A DNA stretch of 64,000 nucleotides from Paralichthys olivaceus (lineage: Eukaryota; Chordata; Actinopteri; Pleuronectiformes; Paralichthyidae): NCBI RefSeq assembly GCF_024713975.1, contig NC_091103.1, forward strand, positions 6,513,501 through 6,577,500. Direction: 5' to 3'. Under the pieces are notes generated by a model, which saw nothing but the letters and a program-made list of their open reading frames with translations, made no database searches and was not told the DNA's origin. A program made the translations under genes and the position numbers. Numbering within the stretch: the first letter of the stretch is position 1; the number at the start of each line of letters is the position of its first letter. This document shows, piece after piece, positions 13,428-25,373 of the stretch.

Positions 13428-13509
13428 TTGTGTTGTAGGGAGCTGGAGCTGTCATCTGTGTCTGAGACAACTGAAGGAGAAGGCCTCAGCCTACATCACC
13501 CTCACTTAA
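8743..13509 (+). CDS. dpf1: D4 zinc and double PHD finger protein 1, 3' part (four last coding exons)
   Basis: DPF proteins (BAF45 subunits of neural BAF/SWI-SNF remodelling complexes) read acetylated histone H3 through a tandem PHD finger. Exons: 8743-8862, 11173-11285, 11907-11988, 13439-13509. They encode a contiguous PHD1-PHD2 module: [12 protein letters not shown], then [39 protein letters not shown] and [16 protein letters not shown]. All intron phases join in frame. The C-terminus ASAYITLT is the DPF1 ending as I recall it and differs from the DPF2 and DPF3 ends, hence the symbol. The N-terminal domain and the C2H2 finger are not in the window. Exons 2 and 4 of this set have TG repeats directly before the acceptor AG, and exon 2 is also followed by a CA repeat. 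The final exon has only 71 coding bases; the 3' UTR follows, with its end not located. Confidence 0.93.
8863..11172 (+). other. dpf1: dpf1 intron, AT-rich, no feature recognised
   Basis: About 2.3 kb between the first two visible exons. It is AT-rich. Apart from the TG tract at its 3' end I see no gene, RNA or mobile element that I can name. Confidence 0.6.
11103..11164 (+). repeat. (TG)n tract at a dpf1 3' splice site
   Basis: An interrupted TG repeat ends 8 bases before the exon that starts at 11173 and takes the place of a normal polypyrimidine tract. It is complementary to the CA tract at 11326-11392 beyond the same exon. Confidence 0.85.
11326..11392 (+). repeat. (CA)n tract downstream of a dpf1 exon
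   Basis: A CA repeat beginning about 40 bases after the donor of exon 11173-11285. Together with the TG tract before the exon it brackets the exon with complementary sequence. Confidence 0.85.
12138..12532 (-). repeat. Dispersed repeat family A, near full length
   Basis: Copy, in reverse orientation, of an element present several times in this window. Shared blocks read as CTCATAGATATCAG, an A-rich stretch near GAATCCTG, CCAAGTTTCATGG and ending ACAAACAAACCGACCGG then GGCAGAGGTAA. Other copies: 20301-20455, 21350-21715, 27440-27566, 49205-49340, 53140-53305 and 58410-58620. I recognise it as a very common percomorph repeat but cannot give it a formal class. It lies in the last dpf1 intron. 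Confidence 0.65.
12600..12700 (-). repeat. Dispersed repeat family B fragment (AATTGAATTGAA end)
   Basis: The block AAGTGCCTTGAGATAATGT, GATTTGGTGCTATACAA and GAATTGAATTGAA matches one end of a fish dispersed repeat that starts, on the other strand, with ATTCAATTCAATTTTAT. Other copies: 24343-24580 (opposite strand) and 30740-30912. Confidence 0.6.
12790..12866. promoter_or_regulatory. Inverted pair of RFX-like X-boxes with a YY1-like site
   Basis: TTGCCATGGAAAC at 12820-12832 recurs as its exact reverse complement at 12854-12866, 21 bases apart. Each resembles an RFX X-box. AAGATGGCTGCC at 12790-12801 resembles a YY1 site. The cluster lies in the last dpf1 intron, in otherwise AT-rich sequence. 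Regulatory function is inferred from motif similarity only. Confidence 0.4.
13387..13432 (+). repeat. (TG)n tract at the last dpf1 3' splice site
   Basis: A TG repeat runs to within 7 bases of the exon start at 13439 (acceptor context TTTGTGTTGTAG). There is no separate pyrimidine tract. This is similar in layout to the (TG)m(T)n splice site of CFTR exon 9. Confidence 0.85.
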
Positions 13510-16500
13510 TCTGCAAAGCTGCGCCTCGTCCTCTCGGCCCTTCATCCTCTCCCGAGCCACCTCTCCATCACCCCTCTCTGTGCCTCAGCTGCCTCCCTCC
13601 TCCTCTGATCTCCTCGTCGCCACTTCCTCTACAGTTTGTCGCCGCGACCTTTGACACGACCGAGCACACAGCATCCACGGCACCATACCCATTCTTAAAC
13701 CCATTCTCCAGCGGCGAGCCAACCTCTGTCCTTTTGTGTCATACACGTTCCCTGTTGTGCTTGAGCGGCCACCCCCCTCACTCCTGCTCTGTCTCAACAG
13801 AGGAATTCATCAGCTGACTATAAGTTTGCTAGCGAGACAAACACTCCAGCCTGCCAAGGGCACTTCAGAGGCATACTACTCCACAGGAACCCTCTTAAGG
13901 GCCCTTGGAAGAGCCCTAATGATCTTCAGCTGAAAGTCAGTCAGGAAGACAGTGAGGATTCATAAGATGGATAGGTGTTAGGCTGAGGACAGGACTTGGA
14001 AGACCCTGGGTAACCACAGAGCAGTTTGTTAGCCAACTGTGAAATATACAGTACACTGAACCAAGCTTTCATATCCTCCCTCTGTCCCTTGCAGTGTACT
14101 GTATGTCAGAGCTGAGCTGTGGAGCGCCGCTCAGTTTCTTGTCTGCAGGGCTCACTGACCTGTGCAGATTCAAAGGGAGAAAGAATTGTACAGAATTAAG
14201 ACTGATGCTCTATCTTCACATGTTTTAAAAAACTCCCCCTAACCGGAAAACAACTGGTCAGGAGCTCAGGCCATCTTTGTCCCCGCCCTGTCCTCTCTCT
14301 CTCTTTGCATGAGGTTTCCACAAATTAACGATGCATATTAGGACCGACACAGAAGGCTTTAGAGTTCAAATGTCGTCCTCGGATGAGAGGAGAGATGGAT
14401 TTTTTTCTCTCATCAACTATCTCCGATCAAACAATGTATTTAAAAATGACATTTTAGGCTTAGCAGCTCTCACAAGTTGAACCCGACCTCCATTCACCTG
14501 TCCCCTTCTAGGAAACACCAACTGTGAAGCCAATGCAAGACTGAAACTCTCCTGGTGCTTGGTGTTTATTATCTGTGTGTTAAGAATGTAGGATTGATGT
14601 GTGGTCAATGCAGATCTTTGTCCGGCCCATGCCAAGGCCTAAAAACGTCTTTTTTTATGATTCCCTTTTTTATTTTTTATTTTTCATTTGCATGTTGCTA
14701 TCTCAATTGTTTTTAAAGAAAATCTTTTGATTGAAATTGAAAAGAAAGCACACTTAATTCGCAATAATGTGTTTGTGATAATAACTGTTGGCCAAACTGT
14801 GTGTTTTAACTCTTCGTGTGCCTGTGTGTCTGTTTATGTGAGTTTATTTGAACGATACAGAAACTGTAGCCAGCTCCATGCCGGGAGGGATCTGTGAGAG
14901 GATTTTTAAGCAGCGGGAAGGTTATATGAATGTCATTTTTTTCTGTTTCAACAGAGGTGAAACAACTGCTTTGTTCTGCAAGTCACGAGTCGTCTCAATG
15001 TAGTCCTGAGTCAAGTGAGCAACTGTAAAAGGAAGAGGCTGATATCTGACATATGCACAAACCAAAGAGTCAAAAAGACAAGTTGTGGATTATATGTGCC
15101 AGACTCTTTCTTGGAAGTGACTCCAAGAAGTTACAGCACTCAGCCAAGACTCTGTCTGGCACACGTTGCCCTTTGTAAAACCATAACTTGTCACTTTCAC
15201 CCTTTGTAAAACGACTTTGTTGAAATGTTTTTAGTGAGCTGTAGAACTGCTGGGAGATGGATTCCGCAACGTTTGGCTCAAGCCATGATACCTGGCTAAT
15301 CCTCCAGTCTAACTGTTGGCAATATAGCAAAAGTGATATTCTCCAAAATATGAAACTAGTCCTTAATGTCAAAAGATTAAGTTTTGAGTCAGCTTCTTAC
15401 TAAATCTAATGCCTTTTAGAACATTAACTGCAGAGTAAGATCTGTACTTTATTAATTTCTAACAGGGTACATATACCTGCAGTATATGAGTACTTTTATA
15501 AATAACTGTCTCTGATTTTGACACTAAACTCTTTGGTATGGCTTATAAGAAACTCTAAACAACCCCTGTTAATCTCCACTATATTATATAGACTGTAAAC
15601 AAAGCTGGTAGACATGACCACTCCCATGAGTAAAAGCCTAATCAACTTAATCACCCCCTGATGGAGGCCTCCTCCATGTTAGCAGATGGGACATGGACTA
15701 AACTAAAAAGTAATTAATAACAAGATTTTGGGATCTTGGGCTTTGGTGAAGATATCAAACAGCAAAGTAAATTCACAAGAAATTAGTGTTGGAGAAGACA
15801 AATTAAGATGGCAGGTAGAATTCACCTGCTAGTTTGCCAGCACATAATAGATTTTTTTCATCGTCTTTGTGTCTTTCAAAACTCGAGGCCACCTGTTTTG
15901 CAAGAGAAAAAATTGACAGTTAAAAAAACATTTTAAAATCCTGCTATCTGTCAGTCTGCTCTGCACGTTAGAAGCCAGTATAATAGATCAGCACTTGAAG
16001 ACCAAGCTGAAATGTTGAGGCTGAGCTTTTTATAAAGTGATTGATCTAGCCAGCCAGCCAGCCAGCATGTATTATTTGTGTTTGCACTGAGAAAAATATA
16101 TTTTTTCTTTTTAACCCAAAGGCCCAGGATATTATCCTCAACCAGTTTAATTGTAAGTCTCAAGACGACTTAAATGGATGGATTGCAAGGTAGCAGAAGT
16201 TGGTGCTGAATTTGTAGGATGTTTTCAATATTTATGAATCGTTCATGTGGTCTAGAGAGGACAAACATCCAGTGATTTGTGAGCTTAAAGCTTGGAGACA
16301 ATAGCTGTAAATAGGGGATTGAATTAACAACTGGCCTTTTTCATACAGTATTTCATATTCTTGTGTACATATCAAAGTATGAAACAGGTCAAATTCAGCT
16401 GGTTGTGGGTTTTTTGAATGACCATCTCATTTAAATGCTGCATCACATCTCTAAAAGGAAACTCCCAAGATCGGGTGACCTGTGAGAATGTACCTGACCT

Positions 16501-16749
16501 GCAATCGAGTCAACTCCCCTTGATTCAGTGTAACTCCACTGATGCATGAATGACACCTGAAATGTTTCTGGTTTCATATTTTGATGTTGTCAGTATTGAT
16601 TTTTTTAATAATGAAGAGGAAAAAACCTTAAACTACTGTTGGTTTCCTGTTTATTTCTTGTTTCATTGTTTTGGTTTCGTAATCTGCGTTTTTTCAAATT
16701 TTGCACAGCGTGGCTGCATTTGCTCTCAACGTGTGTTAATGCCTCTCTC

Positions 16750-16805
<56 letters not shown>
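16750..16805. repeat. (TG)n microsatellite
   Basis: A nearly pure TG tract in intergenic sequence, with one TTTG interruption. Confidence 0.9.
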
Positions 16806-16808
<3 letters not shown>

Positions 16809-19082
16809 AATCACTTATGAATACTGGAAGGTCAGAGAGAAGCAAACCAAACCAAAATAGTGAAATCGTTTTATTTTGCAGCTATTTTCTTTTCAGCAGA
16901 ACCACTTGGCACTGCTAGGAGATTGCAATGGTTAGTGCAGGTTACAAAAAAAGCATGTGCATGAATGCACATCTTTCACACAAGCCACTTGGATCAAGAC
17001 GTGTAGCTGTTCTTACCTGTGTAAAAACAGGTATACCTGTGTAACATCAATGTTATATTTGCCACCAAAACAAGTAGTGTTCAATCGAAACAAATGATTA
17101 TCCTCATTCATCAATCAGATCCAACATGTAGATTTGTTTTAATGGTAACAGGTTTAACAATGAAATGGATTTTGATGATATTTGAATATAATGGACACGT
17201 TTGAGTGGATAGACGATGATGATGATGTCGATGGCGACTGAAAAGCCTTTATAATGGGAGCCTTCCTGGCACCTGATAGGAGGAGCATGGTGGAGTCAAA
17301 CCAATTTTGATTGTACTATCTGAGGAGGGTGGGGAAGCCATGTTGGGGTTTTGGAAAATGTTGGTATCAGTGTGATTATGAAACTTGAGCCTTCCGTTTG
17401 TATAAATAGACAAACCAATGTGGTGGTGGTGATGGGGTGGGTGGGTCAAACTAAGCCGCAGCAGCAACCTTTCGGCCTTTAAGTCGAAGCCTACAACTTT
17501 AGTACTGTTGGGGCGGCTCGGTCAGAGGGTTGAGACTCGGCCTCTCTTGTAAATTGTCGTTCTGTAATCTTTGCTTGCACTTTTCTTTTTTTTGTTTCAG
17601 TCCCCAAAAATAAGAAACTTATTGTAAGTGTGTGTGAGTGTGAGTGCTGGTGCACTTTTAATTTTTCAATCTTTGCATTTTTTCAACGTGATTGTCTGTT
17701 GTAAACAACACTGGATAAAGATGAATTTTTAATTTGTATTTTTTACCTCGAGAGGAAGATAGAATCTTCCTGGACATTTTTTAACCCCCGTCCCCACCCC
17801 TCTCTCTCTCTCCCTCTCTCTCTCCCCCTCTCTCTCTTTCTTTGTCTGGTACTGGTACCTGGGAATGCTTTGAAATGTGGACTGTGACCGCATTGCTGTC
17901 ATCACTGCTGTCAGTCATTCTCTGTGAATTCATACAGCTTTCTCGTTTTACCCCGTTTTTTCTCTCTTCCCTCGACTCATTTTTTTCCATTAAAAAGATG
18001 AGATTGAAAAATGACCTCTACTTTTGTGTTATGTGTCATTGTGTGTGTGTGTGTGTGCGTCTGCAGGTGTGTGCATGTATTTGTTCTCGTCCCTGTGGTA
18101 TAAATCACTGAATATTTGTGTGTTTTTTGGACGGCAGTCAGTCTGTCTATCTGCTCGTCTGCTTGTCTGAATCGTTGCCAACTAGGCCAGTTTACCAGTC
18201 AGTTTAAAAAAACATTCTCAGGTTGGGAGCACATTCTAGCCCACACAATCCTTCCCTCGCATTCAGGTGTACTTGCAAACCAACACCAGCCATTGTTTCC
18301 TCTTTTCACTGTGCAGATAACAACCTATCAAAGCTGTGTGTTCAAAGTCAGTTTTCAAACCTCTGAATTACCAATTATCATTTCCAATTTTGCACTTTGC
18401 AGTTGAAACACGTCTATCAGAACCCCTCTGTCGTCTTTTTTGCAGTGCACTCCCAAAACATACAATTCATTTGAATAAAAGAACAATTTGACTTTGGACT
18501 GACAAAAGATTAAGGGACAGTATTGTTTAGATCCTATAGCTGCCTGAAGAATTGGGAATGAGGGGGACAATAGAGCCCCATTCTCAACAATTGTTTTTGA
18601 ACAACACTGCAGAAGGATACACTTTCCTATTCAGGGCAGGTACAGTTTTTGCTATTTGTGATGTATTCCTGGAGATGAGGCATTCATCATAGCTGCTGTG
18701 TTGGCCAGACCTGGCTGAGCAACAGCAGCAGGGGGAAGTCAAGCTGATCAACAATTCCATTTTTTTTCTTTTCCTGCTTCCTTCCAGACGCCAGAAAACC
18801 AAAAACCAGTGCACACTTTGCTCCTTGGGGAGATATAGGTATTTTTAACAATATGCTACAAAAAACCCCACACAATTCCTCTGTCTATCTTTTGGCAGAA
18901 GTCCAACCTTATCCTAAAACCTAAAAACCTACACACACACACACACACACATGCATGCACACAACATACACTACAGGCACGTTTACACACATACTGTAGG
19001 CTGCATGCACACACACATACACAGCCTGAAGCCCCCATCTTCTTATGGGCGTCTTTACTCTGACCCCAGTCTCTCTTACATG

Positions 19083-19176
19083 TGTGTGTGTGCGTGTGTT
19101 TAATGCCCATTAAAAAATATGCTTGTGCATTTGTGTGCATGGGCATGGGATACTGTATGTCAGTGTTTGAATACTG

Positions 19177-19214
<38 letters not shown>

Positions 19215-19267
19215 GTGTGTGTGTGTGTGTGTGCGTGTGTGTGTGCGTGTGTGTGTGTGTGCGTGGC
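19083..19267. repeat. Interrupted (TG)n microsatellite
   Basis: A short TG run near 19083 is followed by a longer tract from about 19175 to 19267 with regular GC interruptions. The reading frames through it on both strands are repeat translations. Confidence 0.9.
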
Positions 19268-19309
19268 CATGTGTGTGTATGACTTCCCAGCCAATTACCA
19301 CATCTACCA

Positions 19310-19420
19310 GACAGACTGAGACTGCCTTGGCCCTGCCAGCCAATCAGAGAGGGGCTGCGCACTGCCGGGCCGGAGGCGGTTGCTATGGAAACCAGGAGGC
19401 CTGTTTGCATGGTGGCTGAT
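19310..19420. promoter_or_regulatory. GC-richer patch with CCAAT and X-box motifs
   Basis: This patch carries GCCAATCAGAGAG (CCAAT box), GTTGCTATGGAAAC (X-box-like, 19379-19392) and GTTTGCAT, and contrasts with the AT-rich flanks. The spacing resembles a promoter or enhancer, but no exon could be attached to it. It may be a distal element or the promoter of a non-coding transcript. Confidence 0.35.
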
Positions 19421-20300
19421 GGAAGAGTGATGGATTACAGTAATAGGATGGAGGGAGGTAAGGAAGGATAGGGAAGAAGGAAAGATGGAGAACTGAAGAA
19501 GGTATAGGAGGTGGTGACAATGGGAGGAAAAGGGAACAGGGAGAGAGAAAGAGAGAAAATGAGGGGAGGGGGGATGGGAGGCGACCAGGGGAGGTGTGGA
19601 GGAGGATGGAAGGGGGAGAGAGACTCATACATAAAGATATTGAAAATGTATGAATGCATCTGAAATGAAGCGACTTAAAAAGATGAAAAAAAAAAGAATG
19701 AGAGAAAATGATAAAGGGGGAGGAGAGGAGGGGGGGGGGGGTCGTTGTAAATGGGGGTTGGCGAATTGAATTTCTGTCTTTCCTTCGTCTGTCGGGGCTG
19801 AGATGGGCGTCTGGCCATCTGTCCTTGGAGAAGACGGAGAGGTAACTACCTGGAAAGTTGCAGTCTCACCTTTTTGCATCCTCAGCAGCACTGCAATCAG
19901 TCTGTACCACAACCACCTCAGTATTTCCCCCCAGTCTCAAAAACCTGCTCTAACTCAACCTGTCATGTGAGGGCTGAGATACTGCACGGCAATAAGTCTG
20001 ATGGAATCTTACAACTGTGCATGTTTTGACAACTTGATAAGTTATCGTGAGCAGTGTTTAACCCGATTAGAAGGATACTCCATGTTCCATTTCACCATAG
20101 GATGAACTTCTGATTCCTTTCTGTACAAAAAGAAAAAAAAAAAAAGTGAAAAGTGATCGGAATGTTGTGTTGACATTAGTGTTCCCACATTGATCCAAAC
20201 ACTTTTTACATCCGACATAGACATTGTGTTGTTCCCCCTGAACGTTTGTTTGTGTTTTAGTTAGTTGCATTTATAAAAAAAAAGACATTTTCACTGGTTC

Positions 20301-20455
20301 CCAAGTTCATGATTGACAGATCCTGATGAATGAATCAAGCATGTTTAAAGGACTGATATCTGAAAGTGTGAAACTTGATGCAGCTTGATTGAATTTAAAC
20401 GGGCTGTTGGGCCTCGGTGGAGATATGTGCTCTGCTGAGGGACATTAACTTTCTT
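20301..20455 (+). repeat. Dispersed repeat family A, partial
   Basis: Forward partial copy with GACTGATATCTGAAAGTGTG and then GGGCTGTTGGGCCTCGGTGG and ATATGTGCTCTGCTGAG, matching the 3' part of the family seen best at 21350-21715 (reverse). Confidence 0.6.
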
Positions 20456-21349
20456 TTCTTCTAACCTCATCACGACTCAAAACATAACGAGGTGATGAAG
20501 TAGTTACTCTTCCCTTTGCAACAATCATTTTATGAAGGTGACAAATTAAGGAATTGACCAAAAGGCATAAATATTACATTTTTAAGGTTTTTAATCTTAT
20601 ATGTGGGCGATGCATCAATACCTATATATTTAGTTTATCTGCTAAATGAGTCATTCACATACAAAGAAGTACAGTGTACTATCTTAAATGTTGCCATAAC
20701 TTGTTTGAGGTCAATTAGACAACTGGTTTCCTAACATTAAAAATGAATGAGGTTTGTGTCTCCATTTCACTGGTTTTATTAAATTATTATTTAAATTATT
20801 ATAAAATTGCCCAGTGATCGTCAAGAGGAAAGCACTGAGGAATAAGAATACTATGTTGTTCTCCCCTCAGGGTACATTAAGTAGGTTTTCAAACCTTTAC
20901 ATGGTTTTCCTGAGCAGATATGATGTTTACTTCTCAGTCAATGAGAACACAAAGTTCTTTAATGACCCTGGACAAACTCAAACTCAATTTAATAAGGAAG
21001 ATTATCCGATCAAAAGCTCCAGAGCAGCTACAAAGTGGACCTTGCATTGACATTGCTTGCGTACCTTTGTTGTCATGGTTGCCAACTAGGCCAGGAGGTC
21101 ACTAGGCTTTGAAAAAATCTTCAACAATGGAGAATAAAAATTTGGGATTCTGGAAGACAGTGTTGTATTAAGTATAGTGAAAGTCTATTTAATTGTGTTT
21201 TACAAGGTCTGATATATTTTGTCAGTATAAAAATCATGTTCATAAGCAATTCAGAAAAAATAAATATTAATATTAATAAATCAAGATATATTTTTTTTTT
21301 AGTTGATAAAGAGATTGCTTAAAGATTCTAAGTGTTAATCCAAATAACA

Positions 21350-21715
21350 AAACTAAAAGGGCACTGAGGGACCACTCTAGCAAGGCCGACAGTCTCCTTA
21401 TGAAACCACATCTAAATTCACTAGATCTGAGTTTTTATTTGGATCTGCACCAAACAGCACAAAAAATATTTTTTTCATCACGATCCATGAATTATTCTCT
21501 GAGAAATCATTGAAAATTGAAAAATGCTCAATGTTGAAGAATGTGAAAAGAAAATCCTGTATCCGCGCCCTGATCTGGATCCGAACCAATATTTAATGAG
21601 TTCCTTCTTCAGCCATACCTCGTCCTTCCCCCGAGTTTCACACTAGTCTCTGCAGAGTTTCTTTTGTAACCCTGCTAACTAGAAGACAAATACGGACGTA
21701 AACCTCCTACGTGGA
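21350..21715 (-). repeat. Dispersed repeat family A, near full length
   Basis: Reverse-orientation copy. Diagnostic blocks in window order: ATGAAACCACATCTAAATTC, ACTAGATCTGAGTTTTTATT, TTGGATCTGCACCAAACAG, GATCCATGAATTATTCTCTG and CTGATCTGGATCCG. This is the best preserved copy for building a family consensus from this window. Confidence 0.7.
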
Positions 21716-24342
21716 AGTAAAAACATCCTAAAACCTTTCACAGACAAATTCATTCACACCATAACTTTCATTATCCATGTTGGATGTGTACGACCTGAGA
21801 GCCCAAAGGCAATTAACAATCAAATCAAATGAATTAATTAGCTATTTAATCAAATGACCAGGACCATTGTAAATCAAAGCATGTGGAGTCAGAAGAGGTT
21901 TGTGTACAAAGGGTGAATTGAGAAAATTGCTCACATGTCTAATTCAGCATGTGAGCAGTGATTTTTGTTTTGTGCAGTTTTCCTGTAGAACCTCAGTGAA
22001 GATGCTTTTGAGGGAAGGATTAGAATAAATCTGTGTCTGGGGAACCCGACTCCACAAAGCTCAGTTCAAGTCAATTAAAGATGTCCACTCACATTAACTT
22101 CTGGGCCAAATTCAAAAACCCACCAAAGACGTTGGTAAAAATCGATGACATTTCTCGTGTCGTTTAGTGTCACCTCTAATGATTATCTGCCACAATTTGC
22201 ACTTTTGTGTCATACGGCTTTGAAGCCATCTGCTGAGACGAAAGCGTAATTTACTTGTTTTTAGTTTTGACGACACAGCCCATCAAGGATCGTCAGTGTG
22301 CAGGACAGATATTTTCCAGGTGGTTCTGCAGTGCAACAGTATTCAAAGGAAACAGGTGAACTTGAAATCATAAATCAACACTGCAACCTAGAGGCAGACT
22401 AATGCAACAACATCTGCCTTTTTTTTTTTTTTGCTGCAAAAATAAATCAAAAGCAAAATAAAGTAGAGGAATTTAATTTCCTAATAATTAAATCTAGAAC
22501 ATGGGATTTTATATATGTTTTTTTGGATTGATTTTGCACACTTTCATACTAAATTATACAATCTTGTCAATCAAAAACTGCAGCTCTGTCCCATTTAGTA
22601 ATGATCATCTGACTGCATTCTTTGTCCTTTCTTCATTCTCTGTGTGTTTACACTATTTACATCTTAAATTAGATAGAAAGCCAAACAGTACGGCTCATTA
22701 ACGACTGCATTTGTTTATTTCCCTTAACAATAAAGCAATTACACTGGGCAAACACAATTATAACACTGTGTAGTGTCTTCCAGTTCATGTTCTGCTGTGA
22801 GATTTACATGTGTGGTTAATGTGAAAAATGAATGCCGGCAGAGTAATGGGAAAACACAAGGCTGATTAAATAAAGCCTCAGTCTTTATCTTATTCCGGAG
22901 GTTTTCTCTGTGTTCTCCGGCATCCACCAGCCTCTGTGGCTTTTTTCAAATTCAGTTTTATTCAACCTTTATTTGACTATAATGATTTTAAATTACAAAT
23001 GTTTAAATGAAGTCAACTTAATCGATGAAACTTTAATCTGATTTTCACTTGAGTTGTCTTTTTAGGAGGCAGCCTCAGTGCAGCGCCCATGAACGAGTTC
23101 CAGAGATTTCATTTAATTTACAAGAACTTACCTTCTCAGACTGAAGTAGAGATTTAAACACCGGATCGATTTATTGCAAGGTAATGGCAGTAGTCACTTT
23201 TTATTTACAGAATGAACTTACTTAAGTGTCAGGGCAACAGAGCTGGTCACGTCTCAACTCAACTAAATGTTAAAGCAAAATGTTTCTGAAATTTTCTCTC
23301 ACAATGAACCAACTAAATATAATTAATTATCATAACATTTAACTAAATATTGAGGATGATCTAACTTTTATCAAATACATAAACCTCTCAAAAAACATTC
23401 TACATGAGCACTTTTTCAAATGATGAAGTTGTGTTTTCCCTGTCGGAAGAAGCAGAAAAGATTGAGTATTTCTTTTTATGTGCTTTGATGTTTTGACATT
23501 TGAACTTCCACATCATGTGAGAGTGCAGTGTTTTTTTTGTCTGGGATGTTATGCACAAACATAAAGTGCTGCAAAAGAACTGAGTACAAGTTCTCAATGC
23601 TCAAGTACTGTATTTGTTTGTACTGTGCTGCACAGTTTGAGGTACTTGTCCTTGTATTTCAATCAGTGCCACTTCATCAACTGATTGAACTACTTTTTAA
23701 AATGATTTTTTTTCTCTAAAAATGTTAGTTGCTTCCACTAAAATAATTGTTCAGGCTCCAAGATGCAAAGCAGAACTTTGTCTTTTTTTATTTTCTGCCC
23801 TGTTAATAGTAGTTAAAGTCATAGCTTTAGCTTTACCAGCTACAGTGGGGACATACTATGGACACATTGATGAACTATCATTCTAATTGTCTAACATATT
23901 ACAATCACATTATATTCAAAGGGGCTATTGTTCTGCAGTAAAGATACTTTAAATAATTTTGACAATAAAACTTCAATGCTTTTATACAGAAAAATAATTC
24001 TGTTTGGTTAATTTTCATTGTACCTGCACCCCTACTCTTGAATCTCTCTAGAACTAAATAATCTCTGTCAAAGAAAAGGAGTTTTTCCGTATCAGGCAGT
24101 AGTAAGAATAGAACTCCTTGCTTTGTAGGCTATTGAAATTTTGGGATTCAGCTTTTTACCCCTGATGGATTGAGATGGATGGTTTTATATGAAAATATGA
24201 AAGTTTTGGTTGTGAGACATTTCAGCATTTGTAAATATTCTGTATCCTAATATAGTAAATATTGCAATTTCTGTAACTAATTAAACAACATGTAAAATTG
24301 TCCAGTCAGTCCAACTGTTTGGACAGTAGATAAGGACATCGA

Positions 24343-24580
24343 AAATTCAATTCAATTCAATTTTATATGTATAACGCCAAACTAAGACAAACATTATCTC
24401 AAGGCACTTCAATATGACCTGAAGGTATTAGAGCGTAAGCAAACACTTGTCGACAGTGGAAAGAAAAAACTCCTCCCTTCTGGAACCAGACTTCGTGTGG
24501 TCAACCATCTGCCTCGACTGGTTGGGCTGAGAGGTGAGAATCGGGGGAGAGAGGAGAGGTGAGGGAGCGGGTTATGGAAG
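24343..24580 (+). repeat. Dispersed repeat family B
   Basis: Starts AATTCAATTCAATTTTATAT, then TATAACGCCAAACTAAGACA, TCAAGGCACTTCAATATG, a GACAGTGG-AAGAAAAAACTCC block and CATCTGCCTCGACTGGTTGG. This is a widespread teleost repeat as I know it. The other copies in the window are shorter or reversed. Confidence 0.65.
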
Positions 24581-25156
24581 GTTAACTTAGAAAAGTGGGA
24601 TAAGTCCATATGTTAGGTTTGCACACACAGTGTGTACCTTGATCGTGGGAAAAACAACACGTGAACCCATATCGCAGTGTTACCTGAGCAAAAAGTGTCT
24701 GTGACTCAGTTTGCCTGTTGCACATGTTGTAAACATAACTGCAGAAAATCTTGATATCAAATGAAGGGAATGGACATCAGAGAGTCAGAGAGTTTTGCCG
24801 CACTAATAGAATCTACATGCACTAAAACATATTTTAATACCTCACAATCATTATAGAGCTGTTGCTCCATGTCTGACATACATTATACAGTATATCAAAT
24901 CAGTATATCAAATCTTTTAAAAGTATTAATACTACAGTGTAGAAATATTATTGCAAGTCAAATTCATGTGTTCAAACTACTTAATACTTATTACTACTCA
25001 AAAGCTAACTTGATTAGCATATCTTAGTTTCTATTTAGTTTCAATTTGTACTCCGAACATGTTTCAGGGTCATTCCACAAAAATTTCCCGTGTTGGACTG
25101 CAGGGGTGCAGATAAAAGCAGCGGAGAAATAAGGTGAAAGGTGAGGAGAGGTCTCA

Positions 25157-25166
25157 TATATAAAAG
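25157..25166 (+). promoter_or_regulatory. TATA box of the ENDOD1-like gene
   Basis: TATATAAAAG lies 208 bp before the chosen start codon and is followed by a donor-like CAGCAG/GTGAGTGG at about 25195-25206. A short non-coding first exon is therefore possible. The motif is seen directly; promoter function is inferred. Confidence 0.55.
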
Positions 25167-25373
25167 CCCCTTCCTGCTCAGGGGACTGGTGCACCAGCAG
25201 GTGAGTGGAAATACACACATGCAAACACACACTGCAAACAAGCTGACCCCCTTCCATGTGAGGGCTTCCAGGCGTTTACAGTCGACCGACACTGTAAAAT
25301 GAATGTGTCCTATTTTGTTTTATTTGACTCAAGGGGGCGGTCGAGAATTCTGATGCCTAAAGTTTTGTCCACC

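Larger units (their letters stand above)
13510..25150. other. Long intergenic region with repeats
   Basis: About 11.6 kb without a supportable protein or RNA gene. It begins with the dpf1 3' UTR (C-rich to about 13950; end uncertain). It then contains TG/CA tracts (16750-16805, 18929-18952, 19083-19267), a purine-rich tract (about 19430-19740), a CpG-richer patch at 19310-19420, family A repeats (20301-20455, 21350-21715) and a family B repeat (24343-24580). The remainder is AT-rich and I see nothing else in it. Confidence 0.6.

Noticed and set aside
13383..13817. 144-residue plus-strand frame overlapping the last dpf1 exon
   Set aside because: It reads the dpf1 exon in a different frame. 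The in-frame sequence gives the known DPF1 C-terminus and a stop at 13507-13509; the rest is 3' UTR.
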